The notes: generated by a model not told the origin, from the letters alone. A stretch of 64,000 bases of DNA from Pedobacter cryophilus (GCF_005116455.1 NZ_SWBP01000004.1:1-64000), one strand, 5' to 3'; shown: positions 33,632-42,748, counted from the stretch's first letter. Translations and numbers: made by a program.

Positions 33632-34714
33632 ATGGCAAATCAACTGTTTGAAAAATACAATTTAGGAGACATCACTTTAACCAACAGAGTGGTGATGGCT
33701 CCAATGACTCGTTCAAGAGCAATAAACAATGTCCCAAATGATTTAATGGCAACCTACTATGCCCAAAGAGCAAGTGCAGGTTTAATTATTACAGAAGGAA
33801 CTTCCCCTTCTCCAAATGGCTTGGGTTATGCTCGTATTCCAGGTATTTATTCAGCTGAGCAAATTGAAGGCTGGAAAAAAGTAACCGAAGCCGTTCATTT
33901 AAAAGGTGGAAAAATATTCATTCAATTTATGCATACAGGTAGAGTTTCTCATGAAACTAATTTACCTGAAGGAGCAACGGTTGTAGGTTCGTCAAATATT
34001 GCAGCAGCAGGAGATATGTGGACTGATGCCCAAGGAATGTTGCCTCATACTTCTCCTCTAGCATTAACAACAGAGGGAGTGAAATTAACCATTCAAGAGT
34101 ATGTGCAAGCCGCTAAAAACGCAGTTGAAGCTGGTTTTGATGGTGTGGAACTTCACGCTGCAAATGGTTATATGATTGAGCAGTTTATCAATGGAGCAAT
34201 CAATAACCGTACAGATGAGTATGGTGGTTCGGTTGAAAATCGTTCGAGATTTTTATTGGAAATTGCAGCGCAAACTGTTGCCGCAATCGGTAAAGAGAAG
34301 GTTGGCGTACGTATTTCTCCTTTCAGCACATTTAATGATATCCCTGCTTATGATGAGGTAGAGGAAACCTATATTTACATTGCGCAAAAATTAAACGACT
34401 TAAATATAGCTTACCTCCATTATTTAGATCATTCGCCAACAGGCTTAGATTTAGTTTCTCAAGATTTAAGAAATACGTTTAGAACAACTTTTAAAAATAC
34501 ACTAATTAGCTGCGGTGCTTTTACTAAAGATTCTGCCGAAGCCGCTTTAGAAAGTGGACAAGTTGATTTAATTGCTTTTGGAAAGCTTTACTTATCTAAT
34601 CCAGATTTAGTAGAAAGATTAGCAGTTGATGCTGAATTGGCACAACCTAATTTTGATTTGCTTTATATGCCTGGTGCTGAAGGTTATACAGATTATCCGT
34701 CATTATCAAAATAA
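33632..34714 (+). CDS. alkene reductase of the old yellow enzyme family
   Basis: 360 residues. Family features are 'LTNRVVMAPMTRSRAINNVP' (FMN binding), 'LIITEGTSPSPNGLGY', 'FDGVELHAANGYMIEQFINGAINNRTDEYGGS' region with the substrate-binding His-Asn pair and the Tyr, and 'DLIAFGKLYLSNPDLVERL'. Such flavoproteins (NemA type) reduce activated C=C bonds, nitrate esters or maleimides with NADPH. Transcription is probably controlled by a repressor at the palindrome overlapping its promoter, but no regulator gene is adjacent. A perfect terminator follows. Confidence 0.92.
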   Translation: MANQLFEKYNLGDITLTNRVVMAPMTRSRAINNVPNDLMATYYAQRASAGLIITEGTSPSPNGLGYARIPGIYSAEQIEGWKKVTEAVHLKGGKIFIQFMHTGRVSHETNLPEGATVVGSSNIAAAGDMWTDAQGMLPHTSPLALTTEGVKLTIQEYVQAAKNAVEAGFDGVELHAANGYMIEQFINGAINNRTDEYGGSVENRSRFLLEIAAQTVAAIGKEKVGVRISPFSTFNDIPAYDEVEETYIYIAQKLNDLNIAYLHYLDHSPTGLDLVSQDLRNTFRTTFKNTLISCGAFTKDSAEAALESGQVDLIAFGKLYLSNPDLVERLAVDAELAQPNFDLLYMPGAEGYTDYPSLSK

Positions 34715-34732
34715 TAAATTATTTTTAATTTC

Positions 34733-34774
34733 TTAAGGACGCAAATTTTTTCAATATTTGCGTCCTTATAAAAA
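34733..34774 (+). terminator. intrinsic terminator after the alkene reductase gene
   Basis: AAGGACGCAAAT pairs perfectly with ATTTGCGTCCTT around a 9-base loop, followed by TATAAAAAA rather than a T run. Confidence 0.7.
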
Positions 34775-34775
34775 A

Positions 34776-34849
34776 GGGGATTAGCTCATTTGGCTAGAGC
34801 GCTTCGCTAAGCTTGAAAGGGATGATCTGGTGAAAAAGTCAAAATTGAA
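34776..34849 (+). pseudogene. decayed tRNA-Ala copy
   Basis: The first 34 bases repeat the 5' half of the tRNA-Ala gene 83 bases downstream: acceptor strand, D arm and half of the anticodon stem are identical, but one G is missing at the start. After that the copy diverges: the anticodon loop becomes CTAAGCT, later TGAA and GATC pieces are still recognisable, the T arm is broken and there is no 3' acceptor or CCA. Confidence 0.75.
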
Positions 34850-34858
34850 ATAAAAAAG

Positions 34859-34935
34859 GGGGGATTAGCTCATTTGGCTAGAGCGCTTCGCTGGCAGTGA
34901 AGAGGTGATCGGTTCGAATCCGATATTCTCCACCA
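34859..34935 (+). tRNA. tRNA-Ala (anticodon GGC)
   Basis: A complete 77-base cloverleaf: acceptor GGGGGAT pairs with ATTCTCC using two G-T pairs, D arm GCTC/GAGC, anticodon stem CTTCG/TGAAG with loop CTGGCAG (anticodon GGC), five-base variable loop, T arm ATCGG/CCGAT with TTCGAAT, and an encoded CCA. Confidence 0.93.
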
Positions 34936-34971
34936 AACAAAAGCTATCATTTAATGGTGGCTTTTGTTATT
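34936..34971 (+). terminator. intrinsic terminator after tRNA-Ala
   Basis: AACAAAAGC starts directly after the CCA and pairs with GCTTTTGTT around a 15-base loop, followed by ATTT. Confidence 0.65.
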
Positions 34972-35169
34972 TAGTTTAAATGGATTTATCTTTCTGTTAT
35001 TCAATCCTCAACCTAAATTTTAATATTATTTCTGTTTAGATACCTAGCCTTAGTGTAAGGTATTTAGGATTTTCATCATTGTTTAAATATTGTTGAAGTT
35101 AAAAATGAAAGATCTAATTTTCTTTAAAGCAATATTTTTAGATAAAAAAAATTAAACAAAAAAATTACA

Positions 35170-35198
35170 TTGCTTTATTTGCTGTGGCACATACTTTG
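35170..35198 (+). promoter_or_regulatory. promoter of the lmo0937-like gene
   Basis: TTG at 35170 and TACTTTG at 35192 are 19 bases apart. This is the normal Bacteroidota spacing, with one base missing from the -7 consensus. It supports the start at 35224. Confidence 0.5.
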
Positions 35199-35223
35199 TC
35201 TTAGTCAACAAAATAAAGTATTT

Positions 35224-35373
35224 ATGAGAGTGGTTTTAAATGTATTAGCTATCATATTTATGTTGGGTTGGATTTTAGGTTTTTTTGTATTTACTACAGG
35301 TTTTTTAATTCATATATTATTAATACTAGCAATATTCTCGTTAATTATTAACTTTTTAACGGAGCCCATATAA
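35224..35373 (+). CDS. lmo0937-family small membrane protein
   Basis: 49 residues, 'MRVVLNVLAIIFMLGWILGF' then 'HILLILAIFSLIINFL'. Two hydrophobic spans with the pattern WxLGF...GxLIHILLxxA match the lmo0937/YqaE-like small membrane family. The frame is open further upstream to an ATG at 35170, but that start overlaps the promoter and would add 18 atypical residues. Function unknown; members are often stress induced. A terminator follows. Confidence 0.8.
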   Translation: MRVVLNVLAIIFMLGWILGFFVFTTGFLIHILLILAIFSLIINFLTEPI

Positions 35374-35382
35374 ATAGGAACT

Positions 35383-35418
35383 AAAGGGAATTTTCTTTAA
35401 GATTATTCCCTTTTTTGT
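35383..35418 (+). terminator. intrinsic terminator after the lmo0937-like gene
   Basis: AAAGGGAAT pairs with ATTCCCTTT around a 12-base loop and is followed by a T run. Confidence 0.8.
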
Positions 35419-35527
35419 TTTTCTTACCATTCCAATTCATGATAATTTCTACGTCATAATTTAAAATTTCAGCATTTAATTATTGATTAGTACTTTTCCA
35501 ATTTATCTTCGCATTTATTTTAAGTGT

Positions 35528-36931
35528 ATGAAAAAAATATTCTTCAGGTTCTTACCTCTTTTAAGTTTGGTATTATATATTTCATCTTGCAGTACTTCAA
35601 AGCAAGTTTTAGCATTAAAACCTTTGCCAGATTATTCCTCCACAGAGGTGGTTTATGAAAAGCAATTGTCGTTTATAAGTATGCCGGTAGAAATTGCTGT
35701 AAAAGATTTACAAACTCAAACTAATAAATATTTAAACGGATTAATTTATGAGGATAATTCTTTAGACGATGATAACCTCATGATGAAGGTTTATAAAGAA
35801 TCTCCTATCATTATAAGCGAGCAAAATGGTAAAATCATCATGGATTTACCATTAAAAATATCAGGTAAAGTAAAATATGGATTAACTCAATTTGGTTTAA
35901 ACCTTTCAGATACTAAAGATTTTTACCTGAACGGAACCGTAAGGCTTAATTCAGTAGTTGGCTTAAAAGATTGGAAAATCATTACTAAGACAATAATTCA
36001 AGATGTTAAATGGAAAGAAAGTCCATCGGTTATGGTAGCAGGTAAAACCATACCTATAACTTACCTTATCAATCCTGCTTTAAATTTATTTAAAGGCAAT
36101 CTTTCTAAATTAGTGGATAATGCAATTTCAGAATCATTAGATATTAAACCTTATGTACTTGATGCCTTACAAACTTTTAGCGAGCCTACAAAAGTAAACG
36201 AAGAGTATGAAAGTTGGTTTGCAATGCAACCTGTAGAGGTTTATTCTACCAAGGCAATCATAGCTAATCAAAAAATCACGGCTAATTTAGGGCTAAAAAC
36301 TTATTTAGAAACTTCAATTGGTAGAAAGCCATCAGTAGTTTTTGATAGAAATGCAATCCTATTAAAAGCAGTAGATAAAATGCCCGATGAATTTAAAGCA
36401 AACGTAGCAGCTTTTGCGCCTTATAATTATGCTTCCGCAGTAGTGCAAAAGAATTTTGCTGGTCAAAAGTTCGAATCAGGCAGTCGCTCTGTAACCGTAA
36501 ATAAAGTAGATCTTTGGGGAAAGGAAGGAAAAATGATTGTCGCCTTAAACCTAAGTGGTTCTGTTAATGGCGATTTTTATTTAACCGGTATTCCGGCTTA
36601 TAACGCTCAAACAAAAGAGATTTACTTAGATCAGGTCGATTTTGTATTAGATTCAAAAAGTAAGTTGATAAAAATTGGCGATTGGCTAGCACATGGTATT
36701 ATTCTTAAAAAGATGGGCGATGCTTGTAAATTTTCCATTGCAGATCAATTAGCTCAAGGCGAAAAAACCATGGCTTCTTATTTAAATAATTACCAACCCA
36801 TGAAAGGGATAAGAGTAACAGGCTCTTTAGGTCAAATTACACCTAATAAAGTTATCTTAACGCCAAATGCAATAGTAGCAATGGTGGTGGCTACCGGTAA
36901 AGTAGCATTAAAAATAGACGGTTTAGAATAA
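35528..36931 (+). CDS. DUF4403 family lipoprotein
   Basis: With the start at 35528 the protein has 467 residues and opens with a lipoprotein signal 'MKKIFFRFLPLLSLVLYISS' and lipobox Cys21; an ATG at 35483 would put 15 unrelated residues in front. The body 'SFISMPVEIAVKDLQTQTNK' and 'YNAQTKEIYLDQVDFVLDSK' fits DUF4403, a family with a fold related to lipid-binding (BPI/TULIP-like) proteins. It is likely anchored in the outer membrane facing the periplasm. Function unknown. It stands alone and is followed by a terminator. Confidence 0.85.
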   Translation: MKKIFFRFLPLLSLVLYISSCSTSKQVLALKPLPDYSSTEVVYEKQLSFISMPVEIAVKDLQTQTNKYLNGLIYEDNSLDDDNLMMKVYKESPIIISEQNGKIIMDLPLKISGKVKYGLTQFGLNLSDTKDFYLNGTVRLNSVVGLKDWKIITKTIIQDVKWKESPSVMVAGKTIPITYLINPALNLFKGNLSKLVDNAISESLDIKPYVLDALQTFSEPTKVNEEYESWFAMQPVEVYSTKAIIANQKITANLGLKTYLETSIGRKPSVVFDRNAILLKAVDKMPDEFKANVAAFAPYNYASAVVQKNFAGQKFESGSRSVTVNKVDLWGKEGKMIVALNLSGSVNGDFYLTGIPAYNAQTKEIYLDQVDFVLDSKSKLIKIGDWLAHGIILKKMGDACKFSIADQLAQGEKTMASYLNNYQPMKGIRVTGSLGQITPNKVILTPNAIVAMVVATGKVALKIDGLE

Positions 36932-36947
36932 GTAGATTTTAAACAAT

Positions 36948-36986
36948 AAAAAAAGCCGCTTGAGTTTATCTTTAACGGCTTTTTTG
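36948..36986 (+). terminator. intrinsic terminator after the DUF4403 gene
   Basis: AAAAAAGCCG pairs with CGGCTTTTTT around a 17-base loop; it is T-rich on exit. Confidence 0.8.
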
Positions 36987-37050
36987 TGATTTAGGGTGAT
37001 TGATATAGTTACCTGATTTCGATTCATAATAATGGAAATAATAATCGTTT

Positions 37051-37127
37051 GGGCGTTTTAACACGCTGTCCGCTAAATCTTTTTGGCCTCAAAAGCCAAA
37101 AAGTATACCGCTTCCATCGTTAACGCA
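37051..37127 (+). repeat. dispersed structured intergenic repeat, family 1, copy B
   Basis: GGGCGTTTTAACACGCTGTC, CGCTAAATC, hairpin CTTTTTGGC/GCCAAAAAG, TACCGCTTCCATC and GTTAACGCA. This is the shortest copy, with no insert, and so gives the basic form of the element. Confidence 0.8.
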
Positions 37128-37430
37128 AGTGCTGTGGTAAAACAATAAACTTTAAAATAATTCAGAAATCAACTTTTTAAATAATTAAGTAGTTGTGATT
37201 TTTGTTAGTCTTATCCTAAGCTTCTAAAAAGAATACACGCTATAAGTATCTTTCTTTAGTCTCTTACTTTTCAGAAGCTCTTCAATTCTTTTTATTCAAT
37301 TAAGCAAGCTTAAAAAAACTTATCGAGTAAATATAAAATCAATGTTAGCAATCAAATACATCATGTTTTTTGATGACTTCAAGCGCTGTGAAATGGATTA
37401 TAAAAAAATATTAAAAAATAAATACATAAG
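37128..37430. other. gene-free AT-rich region upstream of the ribosomal cluster
   Basis: No reading frame is convincing. An inverted repeat AGCTTCTAAAAAG (37219) and CTTTTCAGAAGCT (37267) pairs at 12 of 13 positions with a 35-base loop. Otherwise nothing is recognised. Confidence 0.4.
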
Positions 37431-37432
37431 TG

Positions 37433-37463
37433 TTTGATAATTAATAACAGTTTCCTATCTTTG
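37433..37463 (+). promoter_or_regulatory. promoter of the rplC ribosomal operon
   Basis: TTTG at 37433-37436, 19 bases, then TATCTTTG at 37456-37463: a textbook Bacteroidota promoter. The initial transcript begins near GCCCTCCC. Confidence 0.8.
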
Positions 37464-37487
37464 CCCTCCCTTTTAGGGGAAATAATG

Positions 37488-37523
37488 GTCACCTTGAGCG
37501 AAGCCCTACTGCTTCGATGGGTG
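37488..37523 (+). promoter_or_regulatory. leader hairpin before rplC
   Basis: CGAAGC pairs with GCTTCG around CCTACT, and the outer CACC can pair with GGTG. It lies between the promoter and the rplC start, where an r-protein could bind, but it also resembles a scattered GTCACC..TGAGCGAAG repeat, so regulation is unproven. Confidence 0.4.
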
Positions 37524-37539
37524 TTAAATAAATTAAGAA

Positions 37540-38157
37540 ATGTCAGGAATTATTGGAAAAAAAGTAGGAATGACCAGCATTTTCGACGCAGATGGGAAAA
37601 ATATTCCTTGTACTGTTATAGAAGCTGGCCCTTGTGTAGTAACACAAGTGAGAACCATCGAGAAAGATGGCTATGCTGCGGTGCAGTTAGCTTACGATGA
37701 GAAAAAAGAAAAAAACACTACTTCTTCATTAAAAGGTCACTTTGCAAAAGCCGGAACTACTCCAAAGCGTAAGCTTGTTGAGTTTAAGTATTTTACAGAA
37801 GAGAAAACTTTAGGTGAAGTTGTTGATGTAAATCTTTTTATAGAAGGAGACTACGTAGATGTAGTGGGTACTTCTAAAGGTAAAGGTTTTCAAGGTGTTG
37901 TAAAACGCCACGGATTTAGCGGTGTGGGTATGCAAACTCACGGTCAGCATAACCGTTTAAGAGCTCCAGGTTCATTGGGTGCGTCTTCATTTCCTTCAAG
38001 AGTATTTAAAGGAATGAGAATGGCAGGAAGAACTGGTGGTTCAAGAGTGAAAATTCAGAATCTTCAAATCGTAAAAGTATTTGCAGAACAAAACTTGCTA
38101 GTAGTTAGTGGTTCTATCCCAGGTGCAAAAGGTTCATACGTATTAATCGAGAAGTAA
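37540..38157 (+). CDS. rplC: 50S ribosomal protein L3
   Basis: 205 residues beginning '[20 protein letters not shown]', with the long loop '[20 protein letters not shown]' that reaches towards the peptidyl transferase centre. L3 is one of the first proteins in 50S assembly. It is the first gene of this cluster; rpsJ, which usually precedes it, is absent and the gene has its own promoter. A frame beginning at 37434 that overlaps it is a shadow. rplD follows after one base. Confidence 0.97.
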   Translation: MSGIIGKKVGMTSIFDADGKNIPCTVIEAGPCVVTQVRTIEKDGYAAVQLAYDEKKEKNTTSSLKGHFAKAGTTPKRKLVEFKYFTEEKTLGEVVDVNLFIEGDYVDVVGTSKGKGFQGVVKRHGFSGVGMQTHGQHNRLRAPGSLGASSFPSRVFKGMRMAGRTGGSRVKIQNLQIVKVFAEQNLLVVSGSIPGAKGSYVLIEK

Positions 38158-38158
38158 G

Positions 38159-38788
38159 ATGGAAGTTAAAGTATTAAACGTCTCAGGTAAAGAAACAGGT
38201 GCCAAGGTGCAACTTTCTGAGGAAATCTTCGGTATAGAACCTAACGATCATGCTATTTACTTAGATGTAAAACAGTTTTTAGCAAATCAACGTCAGGGAA
38301 CACACAAATCAAAGCAACGTAATGAGATTGCAGGTTCTACTAGAAAGCTATACAAGCAAAAAGGAACTGGTGGCGCAAGAGCAGGAAGTATTAAATCTCC
38401 ATTATTTAATGGTGGTGGTAGAGTTTTTGGTCCTCAGCCTCGTGATTATAGTTTCAAGTTAAATAAGAAATTAAAATCTTTAGCTCGTAAATCAGCTTTA
38501 TCATATAAAGCACAAGACAATAGTGTAGTAATATTAGAAGATTTTAGCTTCGATACTGCAAAAACTAAAAACTTTGTGACTTTGCTTAACGCATTAAATT
38601 TTTCTGGAGAAAGAACTTTAGTGGTATTACCAACTGCAAGTGACAATGTTTACTTGTCTAGTAGAAATATCCAAAAAACTAAAGTAATCACTGCTGATCA
38701 ATTAAATACATATGATGTATTAAATGCTGGAAAATTAGTATTCACAACCGGTTCGGTAAAAACATTGGAGGAGGCATTAGCCAAGTAA
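38159..38788 (+). CDS. rplD: 50S ribosomal protein L4
   Basis: 209 residues. The internal extension '[20 protein letters not shown]' lines the exit tunnel constriction, and '[18 protein letters not shown]' is also conserved. In E. coli L4 represses its own operon; whether this holds here is unknown. It has one-base gaps on both sides, so it is probably translationally coupled to rplC and rplW. Confidence 0.97.
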   Translation: MEVKVLNVSGKETGAKVQLSEEIFGIEPNDHAIYLDVKQFLANQRQGTHKSKQRNEIAGSTRKLYKQKGTGGARAGSIKSPLFNGGGRVFGPQPRDYSFKLNKKLKSLARKSALSYKAQDNSVVILEDFSFDTAKTKNFVTLLNALNFSGERTLVVLPTASDNVYLSSRNIQKTKVITADQLNTYDVLNAGKLVFTTGSVKTLEEALAK

Positions 38789-38789
38789 T

Positions 38790-39080
38790 ATGGAAATTTT
38801 AAGAAAACCTGTATTAACAGAAAAAGCTACTTCATTAACTGAAAAATTGAACCGTTATACTTTTCAGTGTGATCATAGAGCAAATAAACTGCAGATAAAA
38901 TCTGCCATTGAAACCATGTATGGCGTAAATGTAGAGTCAGTTAACACAATGGTAGTGGTTGGTAAAATGAAAACCAGATCTACTAAAGCTGGTTCAGTAT
39001 CAGGTAGGGTTGCTAAACTTAAAAAAGCAATCATTACTTTAAAAGAAGGTGAAATTATTGACTTTTACAGCAATATTTAA
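38790..39080 (+). CDS. rplW: 50S ribosomal protein L23
   Basis: 96 residues, starting 'MEILRKPVLTEKATSLTEKL' with 'YTFQCDHRANKLQIKSAIE' typical for uL23. L23 lies at the tunnel exit and is the docking point for trigger factor and SRP. A GGAGGAGG run lies 15 bases before the start, further than a working Shine-Dalgarno site would be. Confidence 0.97.
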   Translation: MEILRKPVLTEKATSLTEKLNRYTFQCDHRANKLQIKSAIETMYGVNVESVNTMVVVGKMKTRSTKAGSVSGRVAKLKKAIITLKEGEIIDFYSNI

Positions 39081-39087
39081 TTGAATT

Positions 39088-39912
39088 ATGGGCTTAAGAA
39101 AATTTAAACCAGTAACCCCAGGAACTCGTTTTAGAGTAGGTGCTGATTTCTCTGAAATCACTACCAGAACTCCAGAAAAGACTCTTGTTGTGAAAAGCAA
39201 CAAGTCTGGCGGTAGAAATAATACTGGTAAAATGACTATGCGTTATATCGGTGGGGGTCACAAGCAATTGTACCGATTAATAGATTTTAAACGCGATAAA
39301 AAAGATATCCCCGCAACAGTAGCAACTATTGAATACGATCCAAATCGTACTGCCCGTATTGCACTGTTACACTATGCTGATGGTGAAAAAAGATACATTA
39401 TCGCTCCAGAAGGATTACAAGTTGGAAAAGTTGTAATTTCAGGAGATACTGTAGCACCAGAAGTTGGTAACACCATTAAATTGGCTAATATTCCTTTGGG
39501 TTCTATTATTCATAATATAGAAATTAACCCAGGTAGAGGAGCACAAATTGCAAGAAGTGCTGGTTCTTATGCTCAATTAGCAGCAAGAGACGGTAAATAT
39601 GCAACTGTGAAAATGCCTTCTGGTGAAACTCGTATGATTTTAGTGACCTGTACCGCAACAATTGGTACTGTTTCTAATTCAGAACATGCTAACGAAGTAT
39701 TGGGTAAAGCTGGTAGAAAACGTTGGTTAGGTCGTCGTCCTAGGGTTAGAGGTGTAGCAATGAACCCAGTAGATCACCCAATGGGTGGTGGTGAGGGAAG
39801 ATCATCAGGTGGTCACCCACGCTCTAGAAAAGGTTTATTATCTAAAGGATTTAAAACCCGTGACAAAAAGAAATACTCAAATCGTTTCATCATTGAGAGG
39901 AGGAAGAAATAA
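39088..39912 (+). CDS. rplB: 50S ribosomal protein L2
   Basis: 274 residues. '[20 protein letters not shown]' and the C-terminal '[19 protein letters not shown]' with His230 (equivalent of the His near the peptidyl transferase centre) are intact. L2 joins the subunits and supports peptidyl transfer. Its last codons include two AGG Arg codons that create a Shine-Dalgarno-like AGGAGG eight bases before rpsS, with which it shares one base. Confidence 0.97.
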   Translation: MGLRKFKPVTPGTRFRVGADFSEITTRTPEKTLVVKSNKSGGRNNTGKMTMRYIGGGHKQLYRLIDFKRDKKDIPATVATIEYDPNRTARIALLHYADGEKRYIIAPEGLQVGKVVISGDTVAPEVGNTIKLANIPLGSIIHNIEINPGRGAQIARSAGSYAQLAARDGKYATVKMPSGETRMILVTCTATIGTVSNSEHANEVLGKAGRKRWLGRRPRVRGVAMNPVDHPMGGGEGRSSGGHPRSRKGLLSKGFKTRDKKKYSNRFIIERRKK

Positions 39913-40178
39913 TGGCTCGTTCGATTAAAAAAGGACCTTATATTGATCATAATGTAGAGAGAAAAGTTTCTACACTAAATGATGCAGGTAAAAAGACTGT
40001 AATTAAAACATGGTCTAGAAGATCAATGATTTCTCCGGATTTCGTAGGTCACACATTCGCAGTACACAATGGGAATAAGTTTATTCCAGTTTATGTAACT
40101 GAAAACATGGTTGGTCACAAATTAGGTGAATTTGCTCCAACCAGAACATTTAGAGGACACGCTGAAAAGAAAAAATAA
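39912..40178 (+). CDS. rpsS: 30S ribosomal protein S19
   Basis: 88 residues beginning '[20 protein letters not shown]', with '[20 protein letters not shown]' as in all uS19. It sits in the 30S head and contacts S13 and the A-site tRNA. The start overlaps the rplB stop (TAATG) and has a well-placed AGGAGG upstream. Confidence 0.97.
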   Translation: MARSIKKGPYIDHNVERKVSTLNDAGKKTVIKTWSRRSMISPDFVGHTFAVHNGNKFIPVYVTENMVGHKLGEFAPTRTFRGHAEKKK

Positions 40179-40184
40179 TAAGCA

Positions 40185-40547
40185 ATGGAAGCAGTAGCAA
40201 AACTTAATAATTGCCCCACTTCACCTCGTAAAATGAGACTGGTTGTTGATTTGATCAGAGGAGAACGTGTAGAAAAGGCACTTTATATACTAAAATATAC
40301 CAACAAAGAAGCAGCAATAAGAGTTGAGAAACTATTATTATCTGCTATAAAAAATTGGGAATCTAAAAATGAGGGTTTACGCCCAGAAGATGCACACCTA
40401 TTTGTTAAAACTATAATGGTTGATGGTGGTCGTCAGTTGAAGCGTTTAAGACCTGCACCTCAGGGTCGTGGATATAGAATTCGTAAGCGTTCTAACCATG
40501 TAACTTTGGTAGTAGATAGTAAGAATTTAGAACCTCAAACTAATTAA
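40185..40547 (+). CDS. rplV: 50S ribosomal protein L22
   Basis: 120 residues, with '[20 protein letters not shown]' and the tunnel hairpin '[20 protein letters not shown]'. The hairpin lines the nascent chain tunnel with L4 and is the site of macrolide resistance changes in other bacteria; no unusual change is evident. Six-base gaps separate it from rpsS and rpsC. Confidence 0.97.
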   Translation: MEAVAKLNNCPTSPRKMRLVVDLIRGERVEKALYILKYTNKEAAIRVEKLLLSAIKNWESKNEGLRPEDAHLFVKTIMVDGGRQLKRLRPAPQGRGYRIRKRSNHVTLVVDSKNLEPQTN

Positions 40548-40553
40548 GCAGAA

Positions 40554-41357
40554 ATGGGACAAAAAGCTAATCCAATAGGAAACAGATTAGGAATCATCAG
40601 AGGATGGGATTCTAACTGGTACGGTGGTAATCACTATGCAGATAAATTAGTTGAGGACGAAAAAATTCGTAAATACCTTTCAGCTCGTATTGCTAAAGGT
40701 GGGGTTTCTAAAGTTGTTATTGAAAGAACTTTAAAACGCATTACGGTAACTATTCACACTGCTCGTCCGGGTATTGTGATCGGTAAAGGAGGTCAAGAAG
40801 TTGATAAGATCAAAGAAGAGTTAAAAAAATTAACTAAGAAAGATGTTCAAATCAATATTTTTGAGATCAAACGTCCTGAACTTGATGCACAATTAGTTGC
40901 AGATGGAGTTGCAAAACAATTAGAAGCTAGAATCTCTTTCAGAAGAGCAATGAAAACTTCTATTGCAGCTACTATGAGAATGGGTGCAGAAGGAATAAAA
41001 ATTATGTGTTCTGGTCGTTTAGGCGGAGCAGAGATGGCTCGTAGTGAGCAATATAAGGATGGAAGAACACCTTTACATACTTTTAGAGCTGATATAGATT
41101 ACGCATTAGGCGAAGCATTAACTACTTATGGTAAAATAGGTATTAAAGTTTGGATCTGTAAAGGTGAAGTTTACGGTAAAAGAGATCTTTCTCCTAACAT
41201 AGGTGCAAACACTGGTAAAGGTGGTAAACCAGAAGGCGGTTCTAATTTCCCTCCTCGCGGAGATCGTAATGATCGTGGCGGAGATAGAAAAGGTGGAAAC
41301 CGTGGTCCAGGAGCCAACAGAGGCGGTGGCGCAGGTGCAGCTAAAGGAAAGAGATAA
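40554..41357 (+). CDS. rpsC: 30S ribosomal protein S3 with a Gly/Arg-rich C-terminal tail
   Basis: 267 residues. Residues 1-212 are standard uS3: KH domain with '[14 protein letters not shown]' (GKGG at 77-80) and '[20 protein letters not shown]'. From about residue 215 a low-complexity tail of 50 residues follows, rich in Gly, Arg, Asp and Asn ('[20 protein letters not shown]'). S3 lines the mRNA entry channel and has helicase function there. The tail resembles RGG segments of RNA-binding proteins; tails of varied length are seen in other Bacteroidota. Confidence 0.97.
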   Translation: MGQKANPIGNRLGIIRGWDSNWYGGNHYADKLVEDEKIRKYLSARIAKGGVSKVVIERTLKRITVTIHTARPGIVIGKGGQEVDKIKEELKKLTKKDVQINIFEIKRPELDAQLVADGVAKQLEARISFRRAMKTSIAATMRMGAEGIKIMCSGRLGGAEMARSEQYKDGRTPLHTFRADIDYALGEALTTYGKIGIKVWICKGEVYGKRDLSPNIGANTGKGGKPEGGSNFPPRGDRNDRGGDRKGGNRGPGANRGGGAGAAKGKR

Positions 41358-41395
41358 TTAAGAAAACTATCGTTTAACGATTTAAGATTAAAGTA

Positions 41396-41821
41396 ATGTT
41401 ACAGCCAAAAAGAACGAAGTTCAGAAAAATGCAAAAAGGCAGAATGAAAGGGTTAGCCACTCGTGGTGCTGAGCTTTCATTCGGTTCATTCGGAATAAAA
41501 TCATTGGAAGAATGCTGGATTACCAGTCGCCAGATTGAAGCTGCTCGTATTGCCGTAACCCGTTTTATGAAACGTGAAGGTCAGGTTTGGATTCGTATCT
41601 TCCCTGACAAGCCGGTCACTAAAAAACCAGCTGAAGTACGTATGGGTAAAGGTAAGGGAGCTCCAGAATATTGGGTAGCTGTTGTAAGACCAGGAAGAAT
41701 CCTTTTCGAAGCAGAAGGTGTACCTTTTGAAGTAGCTAAAGAGGCCATGCGTCTTGCAGCACAAAAGTTACCAGTTCAAACAAAATTTGTGGTACGTAGA
41801 GATTACGTATTAGAAGCATAA
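41396..41821 (+). CDS. rplP: 50S ribosomal protein L16
   Basis: 141 residues, starting '[20 protein letters not shown]', with '[20 protein letters not shown]' and '[20 protein letters not shown]'. uL16 binds late in assembly and positions the A-site tRNA. The gaps are larger than elsewhere in the cluster: 38 bases before and 73 after. Confidence 0.97.
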   Translation: MLQPKRTKFRKMQKGRMKGLATRGAELSFGSFGIKSLEECWITSRQIEAARIAVTRFMKREGQVWIRIFPDKPVTKKPAEVRMGKGKGAPEYWVAVVRPGRILFEAEGVPFEVAKEAMRLAAQKLPVQTKFVVRRDYVLEA

Positions 41822-41894
41822 AATAAGTTTTTAGTTTTTAGTTGTTGGCCGTTACCTAACAACTAACAACGGTTAACTATTAACTAACAATAAA
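41822..41894 (+). promoter_or_regulatory. inverted repeat in the rplP-rpmC gap
   Basis: TTAGTTGTT and AACAACTAA form a 9-base perfect stem. The rest is an almost G-free run of ACTAAC units leading to the rpmC start. It may act as an RNA processing or spacing element, or be a simple-sequence insertion. Confidence 0.35.
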
Positions 41895-42107
41895 ATGAAA
41901 TACTCAGAAGTAATAGACCTGTCTAACGAAGAAATCGTTACCAGAATTCAAGAGGAAAAAGCAACCTTAGTAAAATTAAAGTTTGCTCATGCAGTTTCTG
42001 CTATAGAAAATCCTACTAGAATTAGCAAAGCGAGAAAAGATTTAGCTCGCCTAAATACAGAATTAACTCAGCGCAAGGCTAAGGCAGTCTCTGAAAGTAA
42101 TTCATAA
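41895..42107 (+). CDS. rpmC: 50S ribosomal protein L29
   Basis: 70 residues of two helices: 'MKYSEVIDLSNEEIVTRIQE' and 'HAVSAIENPTRISKARKDLA'. uL29 lies beside L23 at the tunnel exit. The start is preceded by a G-poor leader rather than a Shine-Dalgarno site. Confidence 0.96.
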   Translation: MKYSEVIDLSNEEIVTRIQEEKATLVKLKFAHAVSAIENPTRISKARKDLARLNTELTQRKAKAVSESNS

Positions 42108-42122
42108 TTTTTTATAGTCGAA

Positions 42123-42377
42123 ATGGAAAGAAAATTAAGAAAAACAAGAACTGGGTTGGTAGTAAGTAACAAAATGGAGAAATCTGTAGTTGTTGCGGTA
42201 GAGCGTAAAGTGAAGCACCCAATTTATGGTAAGTTCGTAAAGACGACTACCAAATTTATGGCTCATGACGAGAAGAATGATTGCGGTATCGGTGATACCG
42301 TCCTGATCATGGAGACACGTCCGCTGAGTAAGAATAAGAACTGGAGATTAGTTGAAATTTTAGAAAGGGCTAAATAA
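42123..42377 (+). CDS. rpsQ: 30S ribosomal protein S17
   Basis: 84 residues with '[20 protein letters not shown]' and '[20 protein letters not shown]', the OB-fold features of uS17. It is a primary 16S rRNA binder. rplN starts one base after its stop. Confidence 0.97.
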   Translation: MERKLRKTRTGLVVSNKMEKSVVVAVERKVKHPIYGKFVKTTTKFMAHDEKNDCGIGDTVLIMETRPLSKNKNWRLVEILERAK

Positions 42378-42378
42378 A

Positions 42379-42747
42379 ATGGTACAACAGGAATCAAGAT
42401 TGAATGTTGCCGATAACTCTGGAGCTAAAGAAGTTTTAGTGATAAGAGTATTAGGTGGTACCGGTAAAAGATATGCCTCTATTGGAGACAAGGTGGTTGT
42501 TACTGTAAAAAGTGCAATTCCATCAGGAAACATTAAGAAAGGTACTGTATCTAAAGCCGTAGTAGTTAGAACCAAAAAAGAAATCAGAAGAAAAGATGGT
42601 TCTTATATCCGTTTCGACGATAACGCAGCTGTATTGTTAAATGCACAAGATGAACCAAGAGGTACCCGTATATTCGGTCCTGTTGCAAGAGAGTTGCGTG
42701 AAAAACAATTCATGAAAATTGTATCATTAGCACCGGAGGTTTTGTAA
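42379..42747 (+). CDS. rplN: 50S ribosomal protein L14
   Basis: 122 residues, '[20 protein letters not shown]' through '[18 protein letters not shown]'; standard uL14, the docking site of the silencing factor RsfS and part of an intersubunit bridge. A GGAGG near its end lies nine bases before the rplX start. Confidence 0.97.
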   Translation: MVQQESRLNVADNSGAKEVLVIRVLGGTGKRYASIGDKVVVTVKSAIPSGNIKKGTVSKAVVVRTKKEIRRKDGSYIRFDDNAAVLLNAQDEPRGTRIFGPVARELREKQFMKIVSLAPEVL

Positions 42748-42748
42748 T

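Noticed and set aside
37434-37700. 88-residue frame overlapping the promoter and rplC start
   Set aside because: It starts inside the promoter, runs in another frame of rplC and has no family resemblance; a shadow frame.
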